Shown: positions 55,288-64,000, counted from the stretch's first letter. The stretch is 64,000 nt of DNA from Truepera radiovictrix DSM 17093 (GCF_000092425.1 NC_014221.1:1059001-1123000), one strand, 5' to 3'. The notes: generated by a model not told the origin, from the sequence alone. Made by a program: numbers and translations.

Positions 55288-56461
55288 GCGCAGCAGCTCC
55301 TGCGAGTTCGGGTTGTAGCCTCGGGTCGTTCGCCGGCAGGATCGAACGGGCTTTGAGGCGCGCGAAAAAGAAGCTCAGCCAGATACCGCCCAGCGCGAGC
55401 ACGACGACGAGGTCGAGCAGCCGGAGGGCGAAGCCTTCGCGGTTAAAGGTCGGCACGATGATCCAATAGATGTCGACGAGGCGCATAAAGAGCATCCAGG
55501 CGGCGACCCAGACGAGCGCGCGCGCTTTTTGTTTGACCCAGCGGGAGAAGAGGATCAAAAAGGGTACGGCGAAGTGGAAAAGGAGCAAAAACGCGCTTAC
55601 CCACACCCAACCGGTCGCTAGTCGGGTGACGTACCAGGTGTTGGTCTCGACGACGTTGTTCGACCAGAGGATGATGAGCTGCGACGCCTGGACGTACGCC
55701 CAGAACATGGTAAAAGCCATCAGGAAGTTGCCGAAGTCCTGCAGCCGCACCGGCGTAAAGACCGTGGCGAGGGGTTCGACGTGGCGAAAAGCCACGAGCA
55801 GAAGGATCATCAGCGCCACCGCCGAGAGCGCCTGGCCGATCATGAAGATGACCCCGTACATCCCCGAAAACCACTCGGGCGTCAGCGACATCCCCCAGTC
55901 AAAGGCGGCGAAGGTCATCGTCGCGACGTAGAGGATGATGCCTAGAGCGCCGGCGTTGCGCATGTGCTGCGCCAGATCCTGGCCCTCGTCTTGGCGCCGC
56001 GACCAACGCTGGAAGAGCAGGGCCAGGATGATCCAGGTCGTGAAGTAGATGACGCTGCGGGTGACGAACGCCGGCACGTTGAGGTAGAGCGTCTTGGCAG
56101 CGACGATGGGGTGCGCCTCGAGGTATGCCGGGTCGCTCCAGGGATACAGGCTGGTGATGCCGAAAAGCAGGGGGAGGAAAAGAACCGCCATAACGACGAC
56201 GTTAGCGCTGCCCGCCTCGAGAAAGCGGCGCACCATCGCCCCCCAGGGGCCGCCGGCGAGGTGCTGGATCATCAGCAGCGCCAAGCAGCCCAGCGAGAGC
56301 CCGACCCAGAAGATGTAACCAAACAGGTACGACTGGTAAAAGGCGCTGAGCCCGCCGCTAAAGGGGATCAGCAGGAGCAGCAAAAAGGTGCCGACGACCG
56401 CGAGCGAGGTCGCCGCCCGCTGCCAGCGAGCGAGGCTTTTGGCGTAGAAGTCGTGTGTCAC
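55280..56461 (-). CDS. actF: Alternative Complex III subunit ActF
   Basis: The 393-residue membrane protein has about ten helices (for example LAVVGTFLLLLLIPFSGGLSAF, FGYIFWVGLSLGCLALLMIQHL, VMAVLFLPLLFGITSLYPW) and typical ActF segments such as WGMSLTPEWFSGMYGVIFMIGQ and TMFWAYVQASQLIILWSNN. ActF resembles NrfD-type subunits and helps bind menaquinol or carry protons. Its start overlaps the actE stop by four bases. Confidence 0.88.
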   Translation of the reverse strand: MTHDFYAKSLARWQRAATSLAVVGTFLLLLLIPFSGGLSAFYQSYLFGYIFWVGLSLGCLALLMIQHLAGGPWGAMVRRFLEAGSANVVVMAVLFLPLLFGITSLYPWSDPAYLEAHPIVAAKTLYLNVPAFVTRSVIYFTTWIILALLFQRWSRRQDEGQDLAQHMRNAGALGIILYVATMTFAAFDWGMSLTPEWFSGMYGVIFMIGQALSAVALMILLLVAFRHVEPLATVFTPVRLQDFGNFLMAFTMFWAYVQASQLIILWSNNVVETNTWYVTRLATGWVWVSAFLLLFHFAVPFLILFSRWVKQKARALVWVAAWMLFMRLVDIYWIIVPTFNREGFALRLLDLVVVLALGGIWLSFFFARLKARSILPANDPRLQPELAGAAAHD

Positions 56462-57093
56462 TGCGCGTCTCCTTGCGTAAGCACGGTGTTGCTGGGTGCG
56501 CCTTGCGCGTGGCTCGAGGCGGCCTGGAGCCGCGCCTGTAGGTCGGCGGGCAGGTCGGCCACCGTCGCGCTCTGCGAAAGCTGCAGCGCCCGGATATAGG
56601 CCGAGATGGCCCAGCGGTCTTCGGGGGGGATGCGCGAGGCGTACGAGTACATGCGCCCGAAGCCGTTGGTGATGGCGTTGTAGAAGTAGCCGACCGGCGC
56701 CGCGCGCAGCCGGGGTTCGTGGAACGAGGCGGGCCGCACGAAGCCGCGCTGGACGATGATGCCGCCGCCATCGCCCGAGTAGTTGTGGCAGACCGCGCAG
56801 TAGATGTTGTAGCGCTCCTGGCCGCGCTCGAGGACCGCTTGGGTGAGGGGGATCGGCAGCTCGGTCAGCAGCCCGTTTTCGTCTTGGCCGGTAAAAAAGC
56901 TCTCGGCGATAGCGCCGCGTTCGCGCGAGACGGTCCCCTCGGGGATGGGGCGGGCGGAGGTGCCGTCGGCGAAGAGCGACGAGGGTTCGTAGGACTCGTA
57001 GCGGGCCTGGTCGTACATGTTGCGCCCGCAGCCGCTTAAGAGGAGCGCGGCAATGAGGGGGAGCAGCCGCGCGCGCCTTAAAAGGGGCGTCAC
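56458..57093 (-). CDS. actE: Alternative Complex III subunit ActE, monoheme cytochrome c
   Basis: The 211-residue lipoprotein has a lipobox LLLSGC at about residues 17-22, then a cytochrome c domain with one CAVCH motif near residue 100 (NIYCAVCHNYSGDGGG) and a GRMYSYASRIPPEDRWAISAYIRALQ C-terminal segment (Met ligand). ActE passes electrons from the complex toward soluble or oxidase-bound acceptors. Four-base overlaps tie it to actD and actF. Confidence 0.9.
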   Translation of the reverse strand: MTPLLRRARLLPLIAALLLSGCGRNMYDQARYESYEPSSLFADGTSARPIPEGTVSRERGAIAESFFTGQDENGLLTELPIPLTQAVLERGQERYNIYCAVCHNYSGDGGGIIVQRGFVRPASFHEPRLRAAPVGYFYNAITNGFGRMYSYASRIPPEDRWAISAYIRALQLSQSATVADLPADLQARLQAASSHAQGAPSNTVLTQGDAQ

Positions 57094-57650
57094 GCTTCGA
57101 CCTCGGAGACGCGCACCGGCCCGAGCTTTTCGAGAAAGCGCGCGGTCAGCCCCAGATCGAACTCCGGGTCGCTCGCCTCGATGCAGAGAAAGAAGCGGTC
57201 GCGGGTCGCCGCCTCGAAGTTGGGGGTGTTGAAGATCGGGTGGTAGGGGCGGGGGAGACCGTTGCGGGCCAGCATAAAGAGCCCGGCGGTAAAGGCCGAC
57301 AGGAGCACGGTGACCTCGAAGGTGATGACGATGTAGTTGGGCCAGGCGTTGAGCGGGCGGCCGCCGATGTTAAGGGGGTAGTGGACGACCTGCGCAAACC
57401 ACTGCATGAAGAAGGCCGAAGCGCCCCCCAAAAGCCCCATGATCAGCACCACCCAGCCCAAGCGGGTGTTGCTCATCCCGAGCGCCTCGTCGAGGCCGGT
57501 GACGGGGAAGGGGGTGTAGGCGTCCATCTTGGTGTAGCCCTCCTCACGCGCCGCGTTGGCCGCCTCGAGAAGCGCCTCGGGGGTTTCGAACTCGGCGACC
57601 AACCCGTAGAGCTCGGGCTCGGCGGTGGCCGCAGGGACGGCGTGGGCCAT
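57090..57650 (-). CDS. actD: Alternative Complex III subunit ActD (DUF3341)
   Basis: The 186-residue protein has the DUF3341 N-terminus (ELYGLVAEFETPEALLEAAN, YTKMDAYTPFPVTGLDEALG) and two membrane helices (LGWVVLIMGLLGGASAFFMQ and VITFEVTVLLSAFTAGLFML), ending with a soluble CIEASDPEFDLG segment. It is a structural subunit without cofactors. It overlaps actC by one base and actE by four. Confidence 0.9.
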   Translation of the reverse strand: MAHAVPAATAEPELYGLVAEFETPEALLEAANAAREEGYTKMDAYTPFPVTGLDEALGMSNTRLGWVVLIMGLLGGASAFFMQWFAQVVHYPLNIGGRPLNAWPNYIVITFEVTVLLSAFTAGLFMLARNGLPRPYHPIFNTPNFEAATRDRFFLCIEASDPEFDLGLTARFLEKLGPVRVSEVEA

Positions 57651-59074
57651 TAGCTTACCTCCGGTTGCGCGCGGTGGGTGGGGGCGTCGTGGTCGTCGTC
57701 GTGCCCCGAGTGGTGCATGTCGTGGTGCACGAGCTCCTTGATTTCAGACGTGGCCACGGTCGGCAGCAGGCGGATAAAGACGAACCAGAGCGTCAGGAAA
57801 AGCCCCATCGAACCGATAAAGAGCGACCAGTCGAAGACCGTGGGGTAGTAGTTGCCCCACGACGAGGGCAGAAAGTCGCGCATCAAGGTGACGATGACGA
57901 TGACGTAGCGCTCGAGCCACATCCCTACCGAGACGATCAGCGAGATGATAAAGAGCGCCACCTGCGACTGCCGCACCCGCCGCGACCAGAGCGGCTGAAT
58001 CGCCACGGCGTTGCAGAGAATCAGCGCCCAGAAGGCCCAGGCGAAATCGCCGAAGAGGCGGTTGTAGGCCATGTAGCGCTCGAACTCGACCCCCGAGTAC
58101 CAGGCGATAAAGAGCTCGATGATGTAGCCGTAGACGACGATCATGCCGGTGGCCAGCATCACCTTGGCGCAGTTGTCGAGGTGCTTTTTGGTGATCAGGT
58201 TTTGCAGCCCGAAAGCGTAGCGCAGCGGGATGGCCAAAATGAGCACCATCGCGAACCCGGCGAACACCGCCCCCGCGACGAAGTAGGGGGGCATGATGGT
58301 GTTGTTCCACCCCGGCACCTGCGAGTAGGCGAAGTCGAGGGCGATGGTCGAGTGGACCGAGAGCACGAGCGGCGTGGAGAGCGCCGCGAGCAGCAAGTAG
58401 GCGCGCTGATAGCGCTGCCAGTGCTTCGCCGAACCGCGCCAGCCGAGCGCCAGGGTGCCGTAGAAAAGTTTGACGAAGCGGTTTTGCGCCCGGTCGCGCA
58501 GCGTCGCGAGGTCGGGCACCAGCCCGATAAACCAGAAGAGCGCCGAGACCGAAGCGTAGGTCGAGATAGCGAACACGTCCCAGTCGAGCGGGCTCCTAAA
58601 CTGCGGCCACATCCCGTAGGTGTTGGGGTAGGGGAAGAGCCAGTAGAAGAGCCACGGCCGCCCGAGGTGGAGAATCGGGTACATCCCCGCGCACACCACC
58701 GCAAAGAGCGTCATGGCCTCGGCGAAGCGGTTGATCGAGGTGCGCCAGTCCTGCCGGAAGAGCAGCAAGATGGCCGAGATGAGCGTCCCCGCGTGGCCGA
58801 TCCCGATCCACCAGACGAAGTTGACGATCGGCATCGCCCAGGCGACGGGGACGTTGTTCCCGAAGATGCCGACCCCGCGGATGATCAGGGTGGTCACCGA
58901 GTAGAGGTAGACCATGAGGAAAAAGAACCCGACCCCGAACCCCAAAAACCACCAGATGGGGGAGCGGGTGAGGTTTTGCAAGATGGGCCGGTTGACCCTG
59001 TCGTCGACGCCGGCGTACGTCTGCCCGGGGGCGATGACGCGGTTTGTCTCCTGAATCCCTCTGCGTACGGCCAT
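57650..59074 (-). CDS. actC: Alternative Complex III subunit ActC, NrfD-like quinol-binding membrane protein
   Basis: The 474-residue protein has about ten helices and belongs to the NrfD/PsrC group, here the quinol-oxidising membrane subunit. Segments such as NFVWWIGIGHAGTLISAILLLFRQDWR and GWNNTIMPPYFVAGAVFAGFAMVL are close to known ActC proteins, and the His in HAGT is part of the quinol site. The C-terminus is His- and Asp-rich (HHDMHHSGHDDDHD). It shares one base with actB and actD. Confidence 0.93.
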   Translation of the reverse strand: MAVRRGIQETNRVIAPGQTYAGVDDRVNRPILQNLTRSPIWWFLGFGVGFFFLMVYLYSVTTLIIRGVGIFGNNVPVAWAMPIVNFVWWIGIGHAGTLISAILLLFRQDWRTSINRFAEAMTLFAVVCAGMYPILHLGRPWLFYWLFPYPNTYGMWPQFRSPLDWDVFAISTYASVSALFWFIGLVPDLATLRDRAQNRFVKLFYGTLALGWRGSAKHWQRYQRAYLLLAALSTPLVLSVHSTIALDFAYSQVPGWNNTIMPPYFVAGAVFAGFAMVLILAIPLRYAFGLQNLITKKHLDNCAKVMLATGMIVVYGYIIELFIAWYSGVEFERYMAYNRLFGDFAWAFWALILCNAVAIQPLWSRRVRQSQVALFIISLIVSVGMWLERYVIVIVTLMRDFLPSSWGNYYPTVFDWSLFIGSMGLFLTLWFVFIRLLPTVATSEIKELVHHDMHHSGHDDDHDAPTHRAQPEVS

Positions 59075-62000
59075 CAGTGTGCTCCTGTAGCGCGCTCGGA
59101 AAGTGCCGGGTGGGGGTTCGTGAGCTTCGCGAGGTAGGTGGTGCGCGGGTGCGTGTTGAGTTCGTCCAAGAGGCTGTAGTTCAGCACCGACCCCCGAAGC
59201 TGCGCCACGCGGCTTTCGGGATCGTTCATGTCGCCGAAGACGATGGCGTTGGTTGGGCAGGCGGCCTCGCAGGCGGTGACGATCTCGCCGTCGCGCACGG
59301 GGCGGTTTTCGTTACCGGCGCGGATGGTCGCCGCTTTGATGCGCTGCAAGCAGTAGGTGCACTTTTCCATCACACCGCGGCTGCGCACGGTGACGTTGGG
59401 GTTGGCGAGCATCGCGAGGCTGTTTTCGTCGAGCTCGGCGTACTGCAAGAAGTTAAAGCGGCGCACCTTGTAGGGGCAGTTGTTCGAGCAGTAGCGGGTG
59501 CCGACGCAGCGGTTGTAGACCATCACGTTAAGCCCCTCGTGGTCGTGGACGGTCGCGGCGACCGGACAGACGGGTTCGCAGGGGGCTTTTTCGCAGTGCT
59601 GGCACATCATCGGCTGGTGGTAGAACTCGGGGTCGTCGACCGAACCGCCGAAGTAGGCGTCGACGCGGATCCAGTGCATCTCGCGGCCGACGCCGACCTC
59701 GCGTTTGCCGACGATCGGGATGTTGTTCTCCGCTTGGCAGGCCGTGATGCAGGCGTTGCAACCGGTGCAGACGTTCATGTCGACGACCATCGCCCACGCC
59801 CGGCCCTCGTAGGTCCAGTCGGGGTAGAGGTCGGACGCGTGGTGCGCGACCGGGTGCACGAAGTGCGGGTGCTCGGGTTCGGCTTTGAGCTCCTCCAAGG
59901 TGCCGTGGCGGATGATGTGGCGGTTGCGCACCCCGTCGGTGTCGAGCGCGTGGTGCAAAGCGGTGCTCACGAGCCGGTAGCTCCCTCGAGCGCGGCTCAG
60001 CTGGACGTTGCCGGTGTGCCAGAGCCCGGCGGAGGTGCGCAGGAGGTAGCTGTTAAAACCCGCGCCGTTGCCGATGCGCCCGGCGTACTCGCGGCCGTAG
60101 CCTAGGTGCAGCACCACGAGGCCGTCCGCCTGGCCGGGCATGATCCAGATGGGCACCTCGAGGCTGCGCCCGTCGACCCCGAGCGTGATGAGGTCGCCAT
60201 TCGAGAGGCGCTGGCGTTCGGCGAGCGCGGGGGCGACCAAAGCGGCGTTGTCCCAGGTGAGTTTGGAGAAGGGTTTGGGCAGCTCCTGCAGCCAGCCGTT
60301 GTTCGCGTAGCGGCCGTCGAGGACGTTCGGATCGAGCCTAAAGGCGAGCTCGAGGCCCTCGACGGGGGCCGCGGCGGGGAGCTCTTGCAGCGCGCCCGCT
60401 CGGAAGCTGACCTCTTTGGGCTCGAGGCGGGTGCCGTTAATCACCCCCGCGTAGACCGTCTGACGCCAGAAGCTGTCGACCCCCCCTTCGGCGAGCGGTT
60501 CGTAGGTCGCCCGCACCACGGCGTAGGCGGTGGCCTCGGGGTCGCCGAGGAGCGCGGCGAGCAGCTCGTGCGGCGAGACGCCGTTGTAAAAGGGCTCGAT
60601 CAGGGGTTGCATGATGCTCGCGGTGCCGTCGAAGGCGCGCGCGTCGCTCCAGGCCTCGAGCTCGTGCGTCATGGGGACGTGCCAGGTGGTGCGGGCCGAG
60701 GTCTCGTCGAAGTAGAGGCTGAGGTGCGCGCTAAAGGGGACGTTGGCGAGCGCCTCGGCGAAACCGAGCTCGCTGGGGGCGGTGTAGACCGGGTTCCCCC
60801 CCAAGATCAGGAGCGCTTGTACGCTGCCCGCGCGCATCCTTTCCACAAGACCCTGCAGCGAGGTGAGCTGGTTTTCGGGGCGCGCGACGACGGGGTCGGT
60901 GTAAAAGACCGTCGTCCCGACGCTTCCCAAAGCGGCGTTGATCGCGTGCGCGAGGACGTGCACGGCCGCCCCCTGAGCGTCGCCGGGGACGACCACGCAG
61001 CGGCCGCCGGCGTTTTGCAGGTCCTCTACAACGGCCTCGAACCACGCTTCGGGGACCCCTTCGGGGAGCTCGCCGCTCACCCCCGCCACCCCGAGGCGCG
61101 CCGCGAGCGCGCGCGCGAGCGCCTCGACGCGGCTCGGGCGGAGCGCCAAGCGGTGGTCGGCCATGCCCCCCGTGATCGTCGGCACGCCCTCGACGACGTA
61201 GAGCCGGTTCATGGTGTCCTCTGCGCTATGCACCCGCCGCCGGTCGGAGAACGCGCGGCTGTAGGCGAGCTTGCCAGGGCCTTCGCCCAAAAAGTCGGCG
61301 TCGAGCGACAGGATCACGTCGGCCTCGGCGAAGTCGTAGCGGACGGCGACGTCCTCGCCGAAAGCGAGCCGCGCACCCTCGAAAGCGCCCGCGCTCCACA
61401 GCGGGTCGAACTGGTGCCACTGCGCCTGCGGGTAGCGCTGCAGAAGCTGCGCGAGCTGCCGCGCGAGCGTCGGTGAGGTCACGGTTTCGGTCAGGATGTG
61501 CAGGCCCGCGCCCCCTTGGAGCCCGTTAAGTGCCGCCGTCGCGGCCTCGACAAAGGCGCTGAAGGTGGTCGCGTTGCCCACGTTGCGCACGACTTGGGAG
61601 CGATCGGGGTCGTAGAGCGCGAGCGTCGCCGCCTGCATCTGGGCGTCCGTGGCGCCGAGGCTCGCGGGGTGGTCGGGGTTGCCCTCGATCTTGGTGGGGC
61701 GCCCCTGGTGGCTCTCGACGAGCACGCCTTTGGCGTAACCGCCCTCGGTCAGCGCGCTCGCGTAAAAGTTGGGTACACCCGGGATGAGCTCCTCGGGGGC
61801 GCGCACGTAGGGGAGGATCTTCTCCTGCTGGTAGGGGCGGACGCACGAGGTGAGCCCGGCGAGCGCCAACGAGGCGCCGAGCAGCTTGATAAAACCGCGG
61901 CGGTCGACGGCGGAGAGCATGGGCGCCGCCTGACGCGGGAACTCCTTATGCAAAAACTCCTCGAACTCGGGCGTTTCGGCGAGCTCCTCGAGGCTGCGCC

Positions 62001-62133
62001 AGTAGGCCTGGCCGCGCTTCTCGGCGAGCCGAGCGCGAATGTCTTGCAGGTCGAGGCGGGTCGTCTGGGCGTCGCTGGGAGTCGGCGTAGCGCTTGTGGC
62101 ATCCATAGTTTGCGGTGCGGCACCTTTCGTCAT
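59074..62133 (-). CDS. actB: Alternative Complex III subunit ActB, molybdopterin-like and iron-sulfur protein
   Basis: The 1019-residue protein joins an N-terminal part that resembles molybdopterin oxidoreductases, though without a functional cofactor in known homologues, and a C-terminal ferredoxin part. A twin-arginine export signal lies internally (DRRGFIKLLGASLALAGLTSC, near residues 73-93). Four Cys clusters are visible: CTGCNACITACQ, CQHCEKAPCEPVCP, CVGTRYCSNNCPYK, and CTYCLQR with CEAACPTN, enough for four clusters. They form the wire from quinol to the heme subunits. The start ATG is six bases after the actA stop. Confidence 0.93.
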   Translation of the reverse strand: MTKGAAPQTMDATSATPTPSDAQTTRLDLQDIRARLAEKRGQAYWRSLEELAETPEFEEFLHKEFPRQAAPMLSAVDRRGFIKLLGASLALAGLTSCVRPYQQEKILPYVRAPEELIPGVPNFYASALTEGGYAKGVLVESHQGRPTKIEGNPDHPASLGATDAQMQAATLALYDPDRSQVVRNVGNATTFSAFVEAATAALNGLQGGAGLHILTETVTSPTLARQLAQLLQRYPQAQWHQFDPLWSAGAFEGARLAFGEDVAVRYDFAEADVILSLDADFLGEGPGKLAYSRAFSDRRRVHSAEDTMNRLYVVEGVPTITGGMADHRLALRPSRVEALARALAARLGVAGVSGELPEGVPEAWFEAVVEDLQNAGGRCVVVPGDAQGAAVHVLAHAINAALGSVGTTVFYTDPVVARPENQLTSLQGLVERMRAGSVQALLILGGNPVYTAPSELGFAEALANVPFSAHLSLYFDETSARTTWHVPMTHELEAWSDARAFDGTASIMQPLIEPFYNGVSPHELLAALLGDPEATAYAVVRATYEPLAEGGVDSFWRQTVYAGVINGTRLEPKEVSFRAGALQELPAAAPVEGLELAFRLDPNVLDGRYANNGWLQELPKPFSKLTWDNAALVAPALAERQRLSNGDLITLGVDGRSLEVPIWIMPGQADGLVVLHLGYGREYAGRIGNGAGFNSYLLRTSAGLWHTGNVQLSRARGSYRLVSTALHHALDTDGVRNRHIIRHGTLEELKAEPEHPHFVHPVAHHASDLYPDWTYEGRAWAMVVDMNVCTGCNACITACQAENNIPIVGKREVGVGREMHWIRVDAYFGGSVDDPEFYHQPMMCQHCEKAPCEPVCPVAATVHDHEGLNVMVYNRCVGTRYCSNNCPYKVRRFNFLQYAELDENSLAMLANPNVTVRSRGVMEKCTYCLQRIKAATIRAGNENRPVRDGEIVTACEAACPTNAIVFGDMNDPESRVAQLRGSVLNYSLLDELNTHPRTTYLAKLTNPHPALSERATGAH

Positions 62134-62139
62134 CGTGTC

Positions 62140-62793
62140 CTACCGGTGGCAGATCGAGCAGTTGGCGAGGGCGTCGGCGTTGATGTTGTACGCCTCGACC
62201 AGCTGGGCGCCGATCTCGAGCTGATTGGCCGGGTATTCGTAGGCGAGGTTAAAGACCTCTTCGCGCGGGCGGACGTAGCGAGCGGGGTTGCGGTGGCACT
62301 CCAAGCACCACCCCATCGTCATCGGCTCCGCTTTCCAGATCGCCGACATCTGGTCGACGCGGCCGTGGCAGTGGTTGCAGCCGATGCCGCTATTGATGTG
62401 AGCGCTATGGTTGAAGTAGACGAAGTCGGCGAGTTTGTGCACCCTGTTCCAGGCAATAGGCGTCCCCGTCTCCCAGCTTTCGTACACGGCGGCGAGCTGC
62501 GGCGTACCGACGCGGATCTGCGAGTGGCAGGTCATGCAGACCTCAGTGGGCGGGACGTGCGAGTAGGCCGAGACCTCGACGACGTTGTGGCAGTAGCGGC
62601 AGTCGATACCGAGCTCGCCGGCGTGCAGCGAGTGCTGAAACCCGACCGGTTGCGCCACGGGTACCCCCACGCGGTTTCGGGAAATGCGCGCGAAGGCGGT
62701 CAGTGAGATGACCAGCAAGATGACGAAGATAACACCTCCGATAATCGTCCAGCGGGCGAAGGTGTTGGCGTTCGGGGGGAGAATCTGTGGCAT
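62140..62793 (-). CDS. actA: Alternative Complex III subunit ActA, pentaheme cytochrome c
   Basis: The 217-residue protein has one N-terminal helix (WTIIGGVIFVILLVISLTAF) as membrane anchor and exactly five heme-binding motifs: CRYCH, CMTCH, CNHCH, CLECH and CSICH. Additional His residues supply the second ligands. ActA is the multiheme electron-transfer subunit of the complex, at the periplasmic face. AGAGGA eight bases upstream supports ATG 62793. It is the first gene of the operon actABCDEF plus cytochrome c. Confidence 0.94.
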   Translation of the reverse strand: MPQILPPNANTFARWTIIGGVIFVILLVISLTAFARISRNRVGVPVAQPVGFQHSLHAGELGIDCRYCHNVVEVSAYSHVPPTEVCMTCHSQIRVGTPQLAAVYESWETGTPIAWNRVHKLADFVYFNHSAHINSGIGCNHCHGRVDQMSAIWKAEPMTMGWCLECHRNPARYVRPREEVFNLAYEYPANQLEIGAQLVEAYNINADALANCSICHR

Positions 62794-63544
62794 CAGCGGT
62801 TCCTCTTAAACGCAGCGCGCGCTGCGGGCGCAAGACCGTGCTTGGCGCAGCGCGTAGCCGTGAGAGACGCGAACCCGGCGGTGGCGAACGAATAGCGACG
62901 TCACAAAATAGGCACCTTTCACTAGCGCGAACCGGTTCGTGAGCCGAGGCCGATATACCGGTGCCGACGCCGGCCCCCCAAAAAGCCCCGCTGGGCGACG
63001 GTGAGCCGACCCGACCCCGGCCGGGGTAGCCACGAGGGTTCTACATGAAACGATCCCGACAACCACGTACCTCCTTTGAAGAGCGGCGGTCACGCCAAGA
63101 GCGCTGCCGAGTGGAAGCTTCCAAAGCCTGCGCCCGTAGGGTGCCGAGCCCCAAAGCCCCAGCACCCTACCGCTCGCACCCTGCGTCTAGACGAGGCCAC
63201 ATTAAAGGTATCACACGGCCCAAAAAGCCCTGACGGGACATTTGTCCTGTGCGTCTAGAACGGTATAAATCCGACCTCAACGGGGGACAATGAGGTCCGC
63301 AGAATGTTCTACGGAGTTTACGTTACACATCATTTCACATCAAGGGCTAACGTCCCTCTAAGCGCCGTGAGAGCCTCGGCGTCGCAGCGTCGCTGACGCG
63401 TTTGTCGGCGGCGGCGCATCGACTGGGCGCGTTGCGACGCCAGCTTTAGCGGTGCAGCGACCGAGCCGTTTATACTTTCTGGAGGCGCGGGGTTTTGGTC
63501 CTCGTCGCTGCGTCTGCGGACGCCAGGGGAGACACGAAACGGCT
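62794..63544. other. Long divergent intergenic region upstream of actA
   Basis: About 750 bases hold no gene I can support. The plus-strand side has TATACT at 63471-63476, a possible -10 for the following gene. The minus side holds a candidate promoter at 63262-63290 and palindromes near it. An 86-codon minus-strand frame from GTG 63066 to 62806, preceded by AAAGGAGG, has no recognisable product and Arg-rich composition, so I treat it as doubtful. Confidence 0.4.
63236..63297 (-). promoter_or_regulatory. Candidate actA promoter with nested inverted repeats
   Basis: On the minus strand TTGTCC (complement of 63285-63290) and TATACC (63262-63267) are 17 bases apart. GACCTCA (63273-63279) and TGAGGTC (63291-63297) form an inverted repeat covering the spacer and -35, and GGACATTTGTCC (63236-63247) is a second palindrome just downstream. 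These look like regulator sites. If used, the actA leader would be about 460 bases. Confidence 0.4.
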
Positions 63545-64000
63545 TTGGCTCGTACACACCCAGTTTCACCGCAGCACCTCACCGAGGCAGCAGAGGCGCT
63601 TCGCCAGGGGCGTCTGGTCGCTTTCCCGACCGAAACCGTGTACGGTCTCGGGGCCGACGCGCGCAACGAGGCGGCCGTGCGCGAGATCTTCCGGATCAAG
63701 GGGCGCCCGGCGGATCACCCTGTGATCGTGCACCTGCCCTCGGCTGCGCACCTAGAGGCGTGGGCGGTAGCGGTGCCGGAGCTCGCCTACGCGCTCGCCG
63801 AGCGCTTCTGGCCGGGGCCGCTCACGCTCGTGTTGCAGCGGCACCCATCGGTGCTGGACGCGGTGACGGGTGCGCAGGCGACCGTAGGGCTGCGCGTGCC
63901 GGGGCATCCGGTGGCGCTCGCGCTGCTCGACGCCTTCGGGGGTGGGGTGGCGGCGCCCTCGGCCAACCGCTTCGGCCGCATCTCGCCGACCACGGCCGAG
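63545..64000 (+). CDS. Threonylcarbamoyl-AMP synthase, Sua5/YwlC/TsaC family (3' end outside window)
   Basis: From TTG 63545 the frame is open to the window end and encodes 152 residues. It reads LTEAAEALRQGRLVAFPTET, VYGLGADARNEAAV, IFRIKGRPADHPVIVHL, FWPGPLTLVLQ, VGLRVPGHPVALALL and APSANRFGRISPT. PTETVYGLGADA, KxR (KGRP), the WPGPLT and APSAN motifs are the ATP/threonine-binding signatures of YrdC/Sua5. The enzyme makes threonylcarbamoyl-AMP for the t6A modification of tRNAs at position 37. No ATG or GTG precedes it in frame within reach, so TTG is taken as start, with GGGGAG about 13 bases upstream. Confidence 0.9.
   Translation, partial: MARTHPVSPQHLTEAAEALRQGRLVAFPTETVYGLGADARNEAAVREIFRIKGRPADHPVIVHLPSAAHLEAWAVAVPELAYALAERFWPGPLTLVLQRHPSVLDAVTGAQATVGLRVPGHPVALALLDAFGGGVAAPSANRFGRISPTTAE

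Noticed and set aside
57665-59137. Plus-strand frame of 490 codons over actC
   Set aside because: It mirrors actC, is full of His, Asp, Arg and Glu runs from reverse-complemented hydrophobic codons, and shows no recognisable domain.
62806-63066. 86-codon minus-strand frame with AAAGGAGG before its GTG, just upstream of actA
   Set aside because: The ribosome-binding site is good and spacing to actA is short, but the product is Arg-rich with no recognisable pattern and the GTG is only three bases from GGAGG. Kept only as a remark.

Overview
The window is about 64 kb of GC-rich bacterial DNA, dense in genes, with many 1-4 bp stop/start overlaps. Its gene content fits the Deinococcota and most resembles Truepera: an Alternative Complex III respiratory operon, a Thermus-like TrpC, a diderm envelope toolkit (TamB, LptC/LptD/LptF-like proteins), a small GAAA-loop SRP RNA, and several genes whose -10-like TANNNT box lies 6-7 bp before the ATG, as in the leaderless genes known from Deinococcus. 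The taxonomic call is inference from content; no marker such as 16S is present.

Layout. 1-7.6 kb: the end of a kelch protein, a small exported protein, a ubiX-ispD-ispE run (flavin prenyltransferase and the MEP isoprenoid pathway), a SelW-like redox protein, a hicB antitoxin with a broken hicA, ilvD, galT and a PKD lipoprotein. 7.7-15.9 kb: a pentose operon with a DeoR regulator, a ribose-type ABC importer (binding protein, double ATPase, permease), and a cupin D-lyxose isomerase between two FGGY kinases. The simplest reading is uptake of an aldopentose such as D-lyxose, isomerisation to D-xylulose and phosphorylation into the pentose phosphate pathway. 15.9-16.8 kb: a mazEF pair and a MITE-like inverted-repeat element. 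16.8-34.6 kb: a giant tamB, then divergently acyP-trpC-SDR, two M16 peptidase-like proteins (one without the zinc motif), and an LptC/LptD/LptF-like set.

34.7-37.9 kb is an acquired island of visibly lower GC. It holds a decayed tyrosine recombinase, an adenine methyltransferase, a frameshifted XhoI/PaeR7I-type endonuclease and a degenerate reading frame against relA. 37.9-50.8 kb: relA/spoT, the SRP RNA gene, then an unusual ABC cluster. Its first gene fuses a LolD/MacB-type ATPase domain, with altered signature, D-loop and H-loop, to a SARP-type DNA-binding and BTAD region. Just downstream, before an ABC-2-type exporter operon, lie two pairs of GCAACC-core heptamers, each pair repeating at 11 bp, which is the geometry of SARP operators. 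An opposite-strand cstA / small CC-ending protein / ArsA-like operon separates this exporter from a stand-alone FtsX-type permease. 50.8-53.9 kb: a secreted pullulanase. 53.9-62.8 kb: the actABCDEF operon for Alternative Complex III, ending in a membrane-anchored cytochrome c with a long Ala/Pro/Glu linker and closed by a rho-independent terminator. The window ends inside a threonylcarbamoyl-AMP synthase gene.

The most novel candidate is the ABC-SARP fusion with its neighbouring repeats and exporter. Other points worth a look are one-base frameshifts in four otherwise recognisable genes (hicA, the recombinase, the PaeR7I-like nuclease, the FtsX permease), a LptD-like protein with a C-terminal Cys-Cys pair in a lineage not expected to make LPS, and an eight-codon mini-ORF linking the LptD-like and LptF-like genes.
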